Below are positions 27,215-36,141 of a stretch of DNA of 36,413 bases, piece after piece. The notes beneath the pieces are model-generated. The model did not search any database and was not told the DNA's origin. It worked only from the letters and a program-made list of their open reading frames with translations. The stretch's first letter is position 1. The number at the start of each line of letters is the position of its first letter. A program made the translations under genes and the position numbers. The stretch is from JBBQYA01 sp038209155. GTDB taxonomy: Bacteria; Bacteroidota; Bacteroidia; Sphingobacteriales; Sphingobacteriaceae. The DNA lies in assembly GCA_038209155.1 (NCBI GenBank), contig JBBQYA010000020.1:1-36413 (forward strand), written 5' to 3'.

Positions 27215-28357
27215 ATGAAGTTCATTTACCTAAGCTTATTCAGCGTTTTATTTAGTTTATCTGCTTTTGCACAAAGAAAATATAGTAATGAGTTTTTAAA
27301 TATTGGTGTTGGTTCTCGCGCATTTGGAATGTCGGGTGCAGTAGCTGCCAGTACAAATGATGTATATTCAGGCTATTGGAATCCAGCTGGATTAACTCAG
27401 ATGAGTGGAAATGCCCAAGTCGGATTAATGCATTCCGAATATTTTGCAGGTATTGCAAAATATGATTTTGGTGGTTTTGCTACCGCCATTGATAATACAT
27501 CTTATGTTGGTTTATCTGTAATTCGATTTGGAGTAGATGATATTCCAGATACTTCTGAATTAATAGATGCCGATGGAAATATTAATTATAATAAAGTAAA
27601 AACTTTTTCAACGGCAGATTATGCATTTCTACTAAGTTATGCTCGAAAAGTAAAAGGAAAGGACAGCACAATTTCCAAATTTAGTTATGGTGTGAACGCA
27701 AAAATTATACATCGTAAAGTTGGATCTTATGGCAAGGCTTGGGGTTTTGGAATAGATGCTGGTGCTCAATATCGTTTAAAGAAATTCACTTTTGCATTAA
27801 TGGCAAAAGATATTACAACTACTTTTAACGGGTGGAGTTACACTGCAGAAAACTTGGAAGAAGTATTTTTAAGAACTGATAATGATATTCCTGTTAATTC
27901 TCTAGAAATAACGCTTCCATCTTTTATTTTAGGAACAGCTTATTCATCTCCAATCACTAAAAAAATTGGTGTAACAGCCGAAATAGATTTGAAATTAACT
28001 ACAGATGGCCCTCGAAATGTTTTATTAAGACAGGATAATCAGGCGTTGAGTTTAGATCCAAATGCAGGAATTGAATTGGATTATGCAAAAATCGTTTATT
28101 TAAGAGGAGGTGTTGGAAACATTCAACGGGGTTTAGATTTTGAAGATCAAGAATCATTTAGTTTTCAACCAAATATTGGTTTAGGTATTAAAATCAGCAA
28201 TTTTTCGATAGATTATGCTCTCACAAATATTGGAAACACATCGGATGCATTATACTCCAATGTTTTTTCTCTGAGATTAGATCTTATTAAAAAAAAAAGA
28301 CCTGAGATAACCGAACCAGTAGGTCCAAAAATTATCAATCTTTATCCAACGGAATAA
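27215..28357 (+). CDS. PorV/PorQ-family outer-membrane beta-barrel protein
   Basis: 380 residues. The signal peptide is about 1-19 (ending SAFA), followed by NEFLNIGVGSRAFGMSGAV and YWNPAGLTQM, the PorV/PorQ (FadL-like) signature near the first strands. The rest is alternating beta-strands. PorV shuttles type IX secretion cargo and related proteins have assorted roles at the outer membrane. The family assignment is firm, but a role in type IX secretion here is inference. It begins immediately after the AcpH-like stop. Confidence 0.88.
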   Translation: MKFIYLSLFSVLFSLSAFAQRKYSNEFLNIGVGSRAFGMSGAVAASTNDVYSGYWNPAGLTQMSGNAQVGLMHSEYFAGIAKYDFGGFATAIDNTSYVGLSVIRFGVDDIPDTSELIDADGNINYNKVKTFSTADYAFLLSYARKVKGKDSTISKFSYGVNAKIIHRKVGSYGKAWGFGIDAGAQYRLKKFTFALMAKDITTTFNGWSYTAENLEEVFLRTDNDIPVNSLEITLPSFILGTAYSSPITKKIGVTAEIDLKLTTDGPRNVLLRQDNQALSLDPNAGIELDYAKIVYLRGGVGNIQRGLDFEDQESFSFQPNIGLGIKISNFSIDYALTNIGNTSDALYSNVFSLRLDLIKKKRPEITEPVGPKIINLYPTE

Positions 28358-28425
28358 TCTTGCTTTCTAAAGTAGAAATTAACATTTTCTGAATAGTTTT
28401 GTTCTCAACCAATAAAAAGGTGATC

Positions 28426-30453
28426 ATGAATCTAGAAGAAGCCCAAGCAAGAATTCACCAATTAATAAAAGAAATAAAAAGCCATAATTACAATTATTAT
28501 GTGCTAAGCGAAGCAAAAGTAAGCGATCAAGATTTTGATTCTTTATTGCAAGAGCTCATCCATTTAGAAAATAATTTTCCTGAATTTTTATTTTCTGAAT
28601 CTCCTACTCAAAATGTAGGAGGCGAAATCAATAAAAACTTTCAAACGGTAGCACACAATTATCCAATGCTTTCTCTTGGGAATACTTATTCAGAAGCAGA
28701 TTTATTGGCATTTGACCAACGTATTAAAAAAATAATTGGAGAAGAATTTACCTATGTCTGCGAATTAAAATTCGATGGATTGGCAATGGGAATTTCTTAT
28801 TCAGATGGTAAAATGATTCAAGCAGTAACTCGGGGCGATGGTAGCAAAGGTGATGAAGTAACGGAAAATGTAAAAACGATCCATAGTCTTCCTCAAAATT
28901 ACAATTCAGATGGATTACCATCAAGTTTTGAAGTTCGCGGCGAAGTGATAATGCACAGAAAGGCATTTAATAAACTAAATGAAAATAGGCTTAAAAATGG
29001 TGAACAAGTGTATGCCAATCCTAGAAATTTTGCATCAGGAAGCATGAAACTTCAAAATCCTAAGGAGGTTGCAAAACGACCAATGGATTGTTTTATGTAT
29101 GGCTTTTATTCCAATGAGCGATTGAAAGAAGGTCATTATGAAAATATGATGGCCCTGAAATCAAAAGGTTTTAACGTTTCCCAACATATAAAAAAATGTG
29201 ATGGCATACAAGATGTTTTAGAATATATCCATTATTGGGAAAAGAATCGAGAGCAATTAAGTTACGATATAGATGGAATTGTAATCAAAGTAAATGAATT
29301 GAATTTACAAGAAGAGTTGGGTTTTACTGTAAAATCACCTCGTTGGGCTATTTCATATAAGTATCAAGCTTTGCAAGTTCAAACCTTGTTAAAAGAAGTA
29401 ACCTACCAAATAGGCAGAACAGGAGCTGTAACTCCTGTAGCTAATTTAGAACCTGTACAACTCGCTGGTACAGTGGTCAAAAGAGCGACTTTGCATAATG
29501 CAAATGAGATTTTACGCCTCGATTTACATGAAGGTGATACTGTATTAATTGAAAAAGGTGGAGAAATTATTCCAAAAATAATTAGTGTAGTTCCAGAATT
29601 TAGACTAAAAAATTCTATAGCTGTAATTTTTCCGGAAAATTGTCCAGAATGTGGAACGAAATTGATCAGAAAAGATGGAGAAGCTGTTTTTTATTGTCCA
29701 AATGAAAAAGAGTGCTCGCCTCAAGTAATTGGAAAAATCCAACATTTCACCAGCCGAAAGGCAATGAATATAGATAGCCTTGGAGAAGAAACAGTAGCTC
29801 TACTATTTACAAATAATCTAATACACTCTATTGCAGATATTTACACTTTAAGAGATAAGCAAAATTTACTTTTAGGAATCGGAAGATTGGGCCAAAAATC
29901 TGTTGATAATTTGATAATTGGAATTGAAGCCTCAAAAGAAATGCCCTTTGAGAAAGTTTTATTCGGTATTGGGATTAGGTTTGTTGGCGAAACAATTGCA
30001 AAAAAATTAGCTTTTCATTTCAAAAGTATCGATCAAATAAAAGCTGCACTTTATGATGAATTGCTAGAAGCAGATGAAATAGGTGACAAAATTGCTTTGA
30101 GTGTAATCGAATTTTTTGCTGATGAAGATAATAATGAATTGATTGAGCAATTAAAAAGTTCTGGATTGAATCTGGAAACAGATCAGAAAATGATGAAAAG
30201 CACTTCAACTATCTTAGAAGGAAAGAGTTTTGTAATTTCGGGTGTGTTTGAAATCAACAGTCGCGAAGATCTTACAAAGATTATTGAAGAAAATGGTGGA
30301 AAAATCCTAAGTTCAGTGTCTGCTAAGCTAAATTATTTGGTAGCAGGAGAAAACATGGGACCCTCCAAATTGGAGAAAGCCAATAAACTAGGTGTTCCTA
30401 TTATTAATGAAACAGATTTATTAAACATGATAAATAATGAAAATACTTTATAA
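28426..30453 (+). CDS. ligA: NAD-dependent DNA ligase
   Basis: 675 residues from the ATG at 28426; the TTG at 28399 would add nine residues not in the family. The adenylated Lys is Lys115 in KFDG. The OB fold, a four-Cys zinc finger (CPECG, then CPNEKEC), helix-hairpin-helix repeats and a C-terminal BRCT domain (about 595-672) are all present, which is the complete LigA architecture. It seals nicks in replication and repair using NAD+. Its last 17 bp overlap the next gene. Confidence 0.97.
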   Translation: MNLEEAQARIHQLIKEIKSHNYNYYVLSEAKVSDQDFDSLLQELIHLENNFPEFLFSESPTQNVGGEINKNFQTVAHNYPMLSLGNTYSEADLLAFDQRIKKIIGEEFTYVCELKFDGLAMGISYSDGKMIQAVTRGDGSKGDEVTENVKTIHSLPQNYNSDGLPSSFEVRGEVIMHRKAFNKLNENRLKNGEQVYANPRNFASGSMKLQNPKEVAKRPMDCFMYGFYSNERLKEGHYENMMALKSKGFNVSQHIKKCDGIQDVLEYIHYWEKNREQLSYDIDGIVIKVNELNLQEELGFTVKSPRWAISYKYQALQVQTLLKEVTYQIGRTGAVTPVANLEPVQLAGTVVKRATLHNANEILRLDLHEGDTVLIEKGGEIIPKIISVVPEFRLKNSIAVIFPENCPECGTKLIRKDGEAVFYCPNEKECSPQVIGKIQHFTSRKAMNIDSLGEETVALLFTNNLIHSIADIYTLRDKQNLLLGIGRLGQKSVDNLIIGIEASKEMPFEKVLFGIGIRFVGETIAKKLAFHFKSIDQIKAALYDELLEADEIGDKIALSVIEFFADEDNNELIEQLKSSGLNLETDQKMMKSTSTILEGKSFVISGVFEINSREDLTKIIEENGGKILSSVSAKLNYLVAGENMGPSKLEKANKLGVPIINETDLLNMINNENTL

Positions 30454-30988
30454 CAATCGACTTTCAATAGCTTATAAGCAATTGAAAAAAGAAATAAAAA
30501 AATTAAGGATTAAACAAGAAGTTGAGAAAATACAATATGAAAACGCCGAAAAAGTAGGCTTGCTCTTCGAAGTAAAAGTAGATTCTGACATTATAAAAAT
30601 TGAGCATTTCATCAAAACTTTGGAAAAAGATCACAAAAAAGTAAAAGCCTTGGGAATAATTTCGGCAAAACTTTTGGAAACAATTAAAAAGCCTTTACCA
30701 TCTGTCGAGTTTTTTACGTTTAAAGATGTGAATTGGAAATTAGCTCCTGAGCATGAAAATGTTAAGAAATTTATTTTTTCAGAATTAGATATACTCATCA
30801 ATTTATCAATGGACAAATGTTTTCCGATGGCTTTTATAGCGGCACACACTCCTGCAAAATTCAGAATTGGGCAATTTGAACCAGCTAGTAGTTTCGTATA
30901 CGATTTTATGATTGATAATGGAGAAACCAATGAATTGTCTCGCTTTATTTCCAATGTAACTCATTATTTACACATGTTAAAGAAATAA
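30437..30988 (+). CDS. DUF6913-like protein of unknown function
   Basis: 183 residues, overlapping the ligA end by 17 bp and ending 3 bp before dapA, so translation is probably coupled. A basic, helical N-terminus (about 1-35) is followed by an alpha/beta domain with KALGIISAK, FTFKDVNWKL and SELDILINLS. I recognise it as the small protein that commonly precedes dapA in Bacteroidota (DUF6913). No function is known to me. It has no signal peptide. Confidence 0.7.
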   Translation: MKILYNNRLSIAYKQLKKEIKKLRIKQEVEKIQYENAEKVGLLFEVKVDSDIIKIEHFIKTLEKDHKKVKALGIISAKLLETIKKPLPSVEFFTFKDVNWKLAPEHENVKKFIFSELDILINLSMDKCFPMAFIAAHTPAKFRIGQFEPASSFVYDFMIDNGETNELSRFISNVTHYLHMLKK

Positions 30989-30991
30989 TAT

Positions 30992-31864
30992 ATGGATTTA
31001 CACGGCGTGGGAGTTGCTTTAGTTACCCCTTTTGATAGCCAGGGAGAGATTGATTTTTCTAGTTTAGAAAAATTGATTAATCATTTGATAATTAATAAAA
31101 TAGATTATTTAGTTCCTATCGGAACTACGGGAGAATCTGTTACATTAAGCCATGAAGAGAAAGTAGAGATATTCAGTTTTGTAGCTCAGATAGCATCAGA
31201 TAGAATTCAATTGGTAGCAGGAATTGGAGGAAATAATACGAGAGAATTAGTCCATTCTTTAAAAAAATTCAACCTAAATAAATATTCGGCTATTCTTTCG
31301 GTAAGTCCTTATTACAATAAACCAAATCAAGAGGGAATTTTCCAACATTATAAATTATTTTCAGAGTCTGCTCCTCTTCCAGTAATTTTATATAATGTTC
31401 CTTCCAGAACGGGCTCATCTATTTCTGTTCAGACGATTTTACGTTTAGCAAAAGAAAAAAACATCATTGGAGTGAAAGAAGCAAGCGGCAATATGGATCA
31501 ATGTATGAAGCTTGCAGCTCAAAAACCAAAGGGTTTTTGGTTAATAAGCGGAGATGATGCGCTTACTTTACCTCTTATCAGCGTAGGATTCGACGGAATT
31601 ATCTCTGTAGTTGCCAATATTTTTCCAGAAAGTTTTTCCAAAATGACTCATGCAGCATTAAGCAACGACTTTGTTTCCGCACGAAAAATTCATCATTCCC
31701 TATTAGATTTTATTGATTTATTGTTCGCAGATGGCAGTCCTAGTGGAGTAAAAACAGGCTTAAAAGCCTTAGGAATATGCGATGATTATCTAAGATTGCC
31801 TTTGGCAAAGGTAAATGCTGATATTGCAAATTCGATAACTGAATTTGTAAATAGCAACAAATAA
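30992..31864 (+). CDS. dapA: 4-hydroxy-tetrahydrodipicolinate synthase
   Basis: 290 residues, a TIM barrel. The Schiff-base Lys is Lys162 (GVKEASG). The proton-relay Thr45-Thr46 is in GTTGES and Tyr134 in LYNVPSRT, with Arg139 for the carboxylate. It condenses pyruvate with aspartate semialdehyde in the lysine/diaminopimelate pathway. It is the last gene of a + strand run (AcpH-like, PorV, ligA, DUF6913, dapA) and is followed by a strong terminator. Confidence 0.96.
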   Translation: MDLHGVGVALVTPFDSQGEIDFSSLEKLINHLIINKIDYLVPIGTTGESVTLSHEEKVEIFSFVAQIASDRIQLVAGIGGNNTRELVHSLKKFNLNKYSAILSVSPYYNKPNQEGIFQHYKLFSESAPLPVILYNVPSRTGSSISVQTILRLAKEKNIIGVKEASGNMDQCMKLAAQKPKGFWLISGDDALTLPLISVGFDGIISVVANIFPESFSKMTHAALSNDFVSARKIHHSLLDFIDLLFADGSPSGVKTGLKALGICDDYLRLPLAKVNADIANSITEFVNSNK

Positions 31865-31894
31865 AAACTAGGCATATTTAATCTGATTAAACTA

Positions 31895-31930
31895 AAAAAC
31901 CCATCTAATTTGTAAGCTAGATGGGTTTTT
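31895..31930. terminator. Bidirectional rho-independent terminator after dapA
   Basis: A perfect 13-bp stem pairs AAAAACCCATCTA (31895-31907) with TAGATGGGTTTTT (31918-31930) around a 10-nt loop. A/T tracts on both sides make it usable from both strands. It lies between convergent dapA (+) and the histone H1-like gene (-). Confidence 0.88.
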
Positions 31931-31951
31931 ATAAACAAAAAAAAATATTAA

Positions 31952-32158
31952 TTACTTTTTTGTTGCTTTAGCAGCATTAGCTGCTTCTTTGTTTTTGTGG
32001 TCTTGTACTTCTAAACGAATAGTCTGGGCTAGATTTTTTAAGTCTTGCATTCCTTTTCTCACGCGGGTTCCAGCTGCACTGTTACCTTTGTTATAAAATT
32101 TGTCAGCGTCTCCTTCTAGTTCAGTTACTAGATTTTTGAATTCATTAAATTTTTTCAT
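31952..32158 (-). CDS. Hc1-like histone H1-type DNA-binding protein
   Basis: 68 residues, highly basic, with a Lys/Ala-rich C-terminus (NKEAANAAKATKK) and a helical core (AAGTRVRKGMQDLKNLAQTI). This matches the small histone H1/Hc1-like proteins typical of Bacteroidota, which bind and compact DNA. It is a free-standing gene ending at the shared terminator. Regulation is not visible. Confidence 0.82.
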   Translation of the reverse strand: MKKFNEFKNLVTELEGDADKFYNKGNSAAGTRVRKGMQDLKNLAQTIRLEVQDHKNKEAANAAKATKK

Positions 32159-32247
32159 TTCAGAATCTTTTAAAAGTTTTAATTTCAGTATTTATTGTTT
32201 AAGCTAATGTAGAACCATTTTTTTTATAAACAAAACAAAAAAAATAA

Positions 32248-33492
32248 TTATTGTGCTTCTTCTAATTTTTGAGTTTGATATTTACCTGCTTTCAATTTTA
32301 ACTCTACTTCGCTAAAGGCTTCTAATGTTCTATTTACATCTTCTAAAGTGTGCAAAGCAGTAGGAATTATTCGTAACATTAATTGTCCTTTTGGTATTAC
32401 TGGATACATAACAATGGAGCAAAAAATGCTATAATTCTGTCGCAAATCCATAATTAAATTGGTAGCTTCAGTCATTTCACCTTTCAAATATACCGGAGTA
32501 ACCATGGTATTGGTCATTCCAATATTAAATCCTCTCTGTTTTAAACCATTTTGCAGTGCATTTGCTATCACCCACAATTTTTCTTTTAGTTCTGGTTTAG
32601 TTCTCAATAATTGTAATCTTTTTCTTAACCCAATTACCATTGGCATAGGAAGCGATTTTGCAAAAGTCTGTGAACGCATATTATATCGTAGATAATTACA
32701 AATTTCTTCGGTACTTGAAATAAATGCACCAATACCAGCCATCGATTTTGCAAAAGTCCCGAAATAAATATCTACACCATCTATAACTCCTTGTTGTTCG
32801 TGTGTGCCAGCACCAGTTGCACCCATAGTTCCAAAACCATGTGCATCATCTATTAATAATCTGAATTTAAATTTTTCTTTTTTATTAACTACTTCTTTCA
32901 ATTTCCCCATTGCCCCCGACATTCCAAAAACACCTTCTGTAATGACTAAAATAGCTCCTCCGGTATTTGCAACCCATTTGGTAGCTCGTTCCAACTGCTT
33001 TTCTAAGCTATCCATATCATTGTGCGTGTACACAAATCTTTTTCCAGCATGCAATCTTACTCCGTCTATAATACAAGCATGAGATTCTGCATCATATACT
33101 ATTACGTCATGGCGATCTACCATACAATCAATTGCTGACATAATACCTTGATATCCATAGTTTAAAAGAAAGGTATCTTCTTTGCCTACAAATTCTGATA
33201 GCTCTTTTTCTAATGCCTCATGATGGTTGGAATTTCCCGACATCATTCTTGCTCCCATTGGATAAGCCAAGCCAAATTCCTTGGTGCCAGCTTCATCTGC
33301 TTCGCGTACTTCTGGATGGTTTGCCAATCCTAAATAATTGTTTAAACTCCAAACAAGGTGCTCTTTTCCTCGAAAATTCATGTGAGGAGCTATAGGTCCT
33401 TCTAGTTTTGGAAATGAAAAATAACCGTGAGCCATTTTTCTATGTTGGCCTAAAGGGCCTTGATTTTTTGAAATTTTGTCGAATAAATCCAA
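32248..33492 (-). CDS. PLP-dependent alpha-oxoamine synthase (SPT/KBL-like)
   Basis: 414 residues, fold type I aminotransferase of the alpha-oxoamine synthase family. The PLP Lys is in TFAKSMAGIGAF, the Asp-x-x-His site is DDAHGFG, and His in ESHACIIDG stacks on the PLP ring. The N-terminal NNYLGLANHPEV and GSNHHEALEKEL are family blocks. Members condense an amino acid with an acyl-CoA: serine palmitoyltransferase, glycine C-acetyltransferase or KAPA synthase. A serine palmitoyltransferase making sphingolipids is plausible in Bacteroidota, but the substrate cannot be fixed from sequence. It has its own promoter. Confidence 0.85.
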   Translation of the reverse strand: MDLFDKISKNQGPLGQHRKMAHGYFSFPKLEGPIAPHMNFRGKEHLVWSLNNYLGLANHPEVREADEAGTKEFGLAYPMGARMMSGNSNHHEALEKELSEFVGKEDTFLLNYGYQGIMSAIDCMVDRHDVIVYDAESHACIIDGVRLHAGKRFVYTHNDMDSLEKQLERATKWVANTGGAILVITEGVFGMSGAMGKLKEVVNKKEKFKFRLLIDDAHGFGTMGATGAGTHEQQGVIDGVDIYFGTFAKSMAGIGAFISSTEEICNYLRYNMRSQTFAKSLPMPMVIGLRKRLQLLRTKPELKEKLWVIANALQNGLKQRGFNIGMTNTMVTPVYLKGEMTEATNLIMDLRQNYSIFCSIVMYPVIPKGQLMLRIIPTALHTLEDVNRTLEAFSEVELKLKAGKYQTQKLEEAQ

Positions 33493-33859
33493 TTGGCGTA
33501 TTTTATGTTAAGAATATATTGATTTAATAATTTGTGCAAATTTAAACTATATTAAATCATTAACAAAGTATGAAGTGATTAGTTAAAAAAAAATTAGAGT
33601 TTTATAAAAAAAAATTGTTTTTTGCAATAATCTGATAATTATAACATATGTAGTGATCTAACGTCGCATGAGGGATTATCCCTAACAATGTAGAGGATTC
33701 TTTTTCAGGAAAAGATTTAGCGGAAAGCCTTATTTAACAAAATAATCTCAAGGAGATTTGATTGAAAAATGATTATAAGATTGGATTATTTTGTCAGAAT
33801 ACGCCACAGAAATGAAAAATAAAAATTAAAATGGAAATAAGTTATATATTGAGGACAAA
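33493..33859. other. Divergent non-coding gap with alternative hairpins
   Basis: 367 bp. The left end holds the alpha-oxoamine synthase promoter. On the + strand there is a near-palindrome AGGGAT-T-ATCCCT (33671-33683). An 11-bp inverted repeat pairs ACAAAATAATC (33737-33747) with GATTATTTTGT (33784-33794), and a small hairpin pairs AATCTC (33744-33749) with GAGATT (33753-33758). The last two share bases and exclude each other. No ORF was found, and no promoter motif was recognised for the Gre-like gene. Confidence 0.45.
33537..33567 (-). promoter_or_regulatory. Complete Bacteroidota promoter (TTTG-N19-TAnnTTTG) of the alpha-oxoamine synthase
   Basis: On the - strand, TTTG (33567-33564) lies exactly 19 bp upstream of TAAATTTG (33544-33537), the spacing expected for the primary Bacteroidota sigma factor. 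The ATG is at 33492, predicting a leader of roughly 38 nt. Confidence 0.65.
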
Positions 33860-34333
33860 ATGGAAACTAAAAACATGGCTCAAAACAAAATAAAGGAACA
33901 ATTGAGTGAAAAGTGTCACGATTATTTAAACATACGATTAGACCGTTTATTGGCAGAAGTTAAAGGTTTAAAGGTTTCATCTTTTGAAGAAACCAAAAGT
34001 AGTGCAGGCGATAAATTTGAAACTGGAAGAGCCATGATTCAGCAAGAAATGGATAAATTGGACAGGCAGATTTCGGAATTAAAAAATCAAAAAGCGAATT
34101 TGGATTATTTAGATATTTTGGAAATCAGAGATTCTGTACAAAATGGAAGTCTAGTTTATACCAATCAAGGAAATTTTTTGATAGCAATCGCTGCAGGAAA
34201 ATTTGAAATTGATGACGTTTCATTTTATGCTATTTCGCCAGAATCTCCGATAGCAATGAGCATGAAAGGCAAAGTAGCTGGAGAAACATTGAAGTTTTTG
34301 AATAAAGAATATGTGATAGAATCTTTATCCTAA
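33860..34333 (+). CDS. GreA/GreB C-terminal-like protein
   Basis: 157 residues. A long N-terminal helix pair (about 10-90) suggests a coiled coil. It is followed by a short beta-rich domain with FYAISPESPIAMSMKGKVAGE and the end LKFLNKEYVIESL, which resembles the C-terminal domain of Gre transcript-cleavage factors. The Asp-Glu tip needed for cleavage is not clear, so a regulator of RNA polymerase such as a Gre or Rnk relative is more likely than a true GreA. Homologs are sometimes mislabelled 3-oxoacyl-ACP synthase. The ATG at 33875 is an alternative start. Confidence 0.65.
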   Translation: METKNMAQNKIKEQLSEKCHDYLNIRLDRLLAEVKGLKVSSFEETKSSAGDKFETGRAMIQQEMDKLDRQISELKNQKANLDYLDILEIRDSVQNGSLVYTNQGNFLIAIAAGKFEIDDVSFYAISPESPIAMSMKGKVAGETLKFLNKEYVIESLS

Positions 34334-34374
34334 GCATTTTAAACATACAAAAAACGATACGTGCGATAATTTGC

Positions 34375-34382
34375 TATCTTTG
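34375..34382 (+). promoter_or_regulatory. Bacteroidota -7 element upstream of the helicase gene
   Basis: TATCTTTG matches TAnnTTTG. A start about 7 bp further on would give a leader of about 135 nt before the ATG at 34526. No -33 TTTG is seen. Confidence 0.4.
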
Positions 34383-34419
34383 CACATCAAGATTAATATC
34401 AAGAGCTATTTTCCACGGC

Positions 34420-34493
34420 GATACTTATTTAGTTTCCCTTTAATTTCAAAGTATCTTTCTTGAATTCTTGCTTCAATAATATCAGCAAGAATT
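34420..34493 (+). promoter_or_regulatory. Structured 5' leader of the RNA helicase gene (two hairpins)
   Basis: Two successive inverted repeats lie in the predicted leader. GATACTT (34420-34426) pairs with AAGTATC (34449-34455). A perfect 10-bp stem pairs AATTCTTGCT (34463-34472) with AGCAAGAATT (34484-34493) around an 11-nt loop, and an A- and T-rich run follows. DEAD-box helicase genes often carry long structured leaders for cold-shock or self-regulation, so this is a candidate control element. Confidence 0.45.
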
Positions 34494-34525
34494 AAAATCA
34501 AATTTTTTCATTTAATTAAACACAC

Positions 34526-35767
34526 ATGAAGTTCGAAGAACTTAATTTAATAGATCCATTATTAAAATCATTGGTAAAAGAGGGCTATGAAAGTCCAACA
34601 CCAATTCAGGAACAGGCTATTCCTATTATTTTAGCTGGAAAAGACTTATTAGGTTGTGCCCAAACGGGAACGGGTAAAACAGCTGCTTTTGCATTACCAA
34701 TTTTACAATTATTACATACCGCTAAGAAAACTGGTATTCATCCCATTCCGATTAGGGTTTTAATTTTAACTCCTACGCGAGAACTTGCGATACAAATAGA
34801 AGAAAGTTTTAAAGCTTACGGAAGTTTTACGGGGTTAAAACAATTGGTTGTTTTTGGGGGAGTATCACAAAATCCACAAACAGACGCGTTGAAAAAAGGG
34901 GTTGATATTTTGGTTGCAACACCGGGCAGATTATTAGATTTAATGCAACAGAAATTTATTAATCTTCATCATTTACAAATATTTGTTTTAGATGAAGCAG
35001 ATAGAATGTTGGACATGGGTTTTGTGAATGATGTAAAGAAAATAATAGCAAAAATACCAGAAAGACGACAAACACTGTTCTTTTCTGCAACTATGCCGCA
35101 AGAAATACAAAAACTCGCAGACACTATTTTAAATAAACCAGAAAAAGTAGAAGTTAGCCCTGTTTCTTCAACAGCTGACACTATTGAGCAGCAATTATTT
35201 TTCGTAGAAAAGAATGATAAAAGAAAACTTCTAGTTGATTTATTAAAAGATAAAAGCATTAAAAGTGCATTAGTTTTTACTCGAACCAAACATGGTGCAG
35301 ACAAGGTGGTGAAAGATTTATTCAATCATCAAATAATTGCGGAGGCTATCCATGGGAATAAGTCTCAAAATGCTAGACAAAGAGCTTTAACCAATTTTAA
35401 AACACAGAAAACCAGAGTATTGGTGGCAACAGATATTGCAGCGAGAGGAATTGATGTAGATAATTTAAGTCATGTAATTAATTACGAAATACCCAATATT
35501 CCAGAAACTTATGTGCATAGAATTGGCAGAACAGGTAGAGCTGGAGCCACAGGAATTGCCTTTTCTTTTTGTGATATGGAGGAAATTGATTTTCTAAAAG
35601 ATATTCAGAAATTGATAGGCAAAAGCATTCCTTTGAATGATAGCCACAAATTTGTGATGAATGTTTCTGCGGCTAGTTTGGCTGGACCAGCAGCACCCGT
35701 AAAAAAGAAAAATAAACCAAGCAGTAAACAGAGAAATAGATCTAGAACTCGGCCAATGGCGAATTAA
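34526..35767 (+). CDS. DEAD-box ATP-dependent RNA helicase (RhlE type)
   Basis: 413 residues. The Q motif is in YESPTPIQEQA (21-31), motif I AQTGTGKT (45-52), Ia PTRELA, Ib TPGRL, II DEAD (156-159) and III SAT (187-189). These are followed by HGNKSQNARQRAL, ATDIAARGIDV and HRIGRTGRAG in the second RecA domain. The C-terminus is a short basic tail (KKKNKPSSKQRNRSRTRP) for RNA contact, as in RhlE. It unwinds RNA in ribosome assembly or decay, often induced by cold. It has a long, structured leader. Confidence 0.94.
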   Translation: MKFEELNLIDPLLKSLVKEGYESPTPIQEQAIPIILAGKDLLGCAQTGTGKTAAFALPILQLLHTAKKTGIHPIPIRVLILTPTRELAIQIEESFKAYGSFTGLKQLVVFGGVSQNPQTDALKKGVDILVATPGRLLDLMQQKFINLHHLQIFVLDEADRMLDMGFVNDVKKIIAKIPERRQTLFFSATMPQEIQKLADTILNKPEKVEVSPVSSTADTIEQQLFFVEKNDKRKLLVDLLKDKSIKSALVFTRTKHGADKVVKDLFNHQIIAEAIHGNKSQNARQRALTNFKTQKTRVLVATDIAARGIDVDNLSHVINYEIPNIPETYVHRIGRTGRAGATGIAFSFCDMEEIDFLKDIQKLIGKSIPLNDSHKFVMNVSAASLAGPAAPVKKKNKPSSKQRNRSRTRPMAN

Positions 35768-35790
35768 GGAAATGACTTATTTTTTAAATA

Positions 35791-35829
35791 TTGTTTAATT
35801 AAACAAAAATATAAATAACAGTACTTTTG
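35791..35829 (+). promoter_or_regulatory. Promoter with perfect 16-bp palindrome (operator candidate)
   Basis: TTGTTTAATTAAACAA (35791-35806) is a perfect palindrome. TACTTTTG at 35822-35829 is a consensus -7 element, which places the palindrome over the -33 region. The next ATG is 35860. This layout suits a dimeric regulator's operator. Being AT-rich, the palindrome could be partly chance. Confidence 0.45.
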
Positions 35830-35859
35830 CTTTACGTAAAATTTTTTAATCTATAAAAA

Positions 35860-36141
35860 ATGATTTATTTCTTACTCCTAATAGACTTTTCATCAATTCA
35901 TTGTTAGCAGTTTGTTTTTTCAATATTTCTTTTAGTTGAAGGCAACGCGGTTTATGGTATAATCGCATTAATCATTTCAGCCATCCATGTAGAAACCTTT
36001 TTCAACATTAGGAATTTAACCTAGGATGAAATTGAGGCAAAATTTCAAAAAGTAAAATACTTTTATTATTGGCTTGTAGGACTAATGATCGTATTACTAT
36101 TAATTAAAATCTATAATGTAAAAGAAATTTATAGTATTTAA
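35860..36141 (+). pseudogene. Small membrane protein gene interrupted by two amber codons
   Basis: A 94-codon frame from ATG to TAA has TAG stops at 35905 and 36022 and no frameshift. The translation holds two hydrophobic segments (QFVFSIFLLVEG / VYGIIALIISAIHVETFF and YYWLVGLMIVLLLIKIY) separated by a charged EIEAKFQKVKYF stretch, as in a three-helix small membrane protein. The family is not recognised. It keeps a consensus -7 element and a downstream terminator, so decay looks recent. Sequencing error or readthrough are alternatives. Confidence 0.6.

Noticed and set aside
28399..28425. Upstream TTG start for ligA
   Set aside because: The ATG at 28426 gives the normal LigA N-terminus.
35905..36024. 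Amber codon recoding in the small membrane gene
   Set aside because: TAG is an ordinary stop in this window (the RND permease and tyrS both end in TAG), so general recoding is unlikely. Kept only as a pseudogene with a readthrough alternative.
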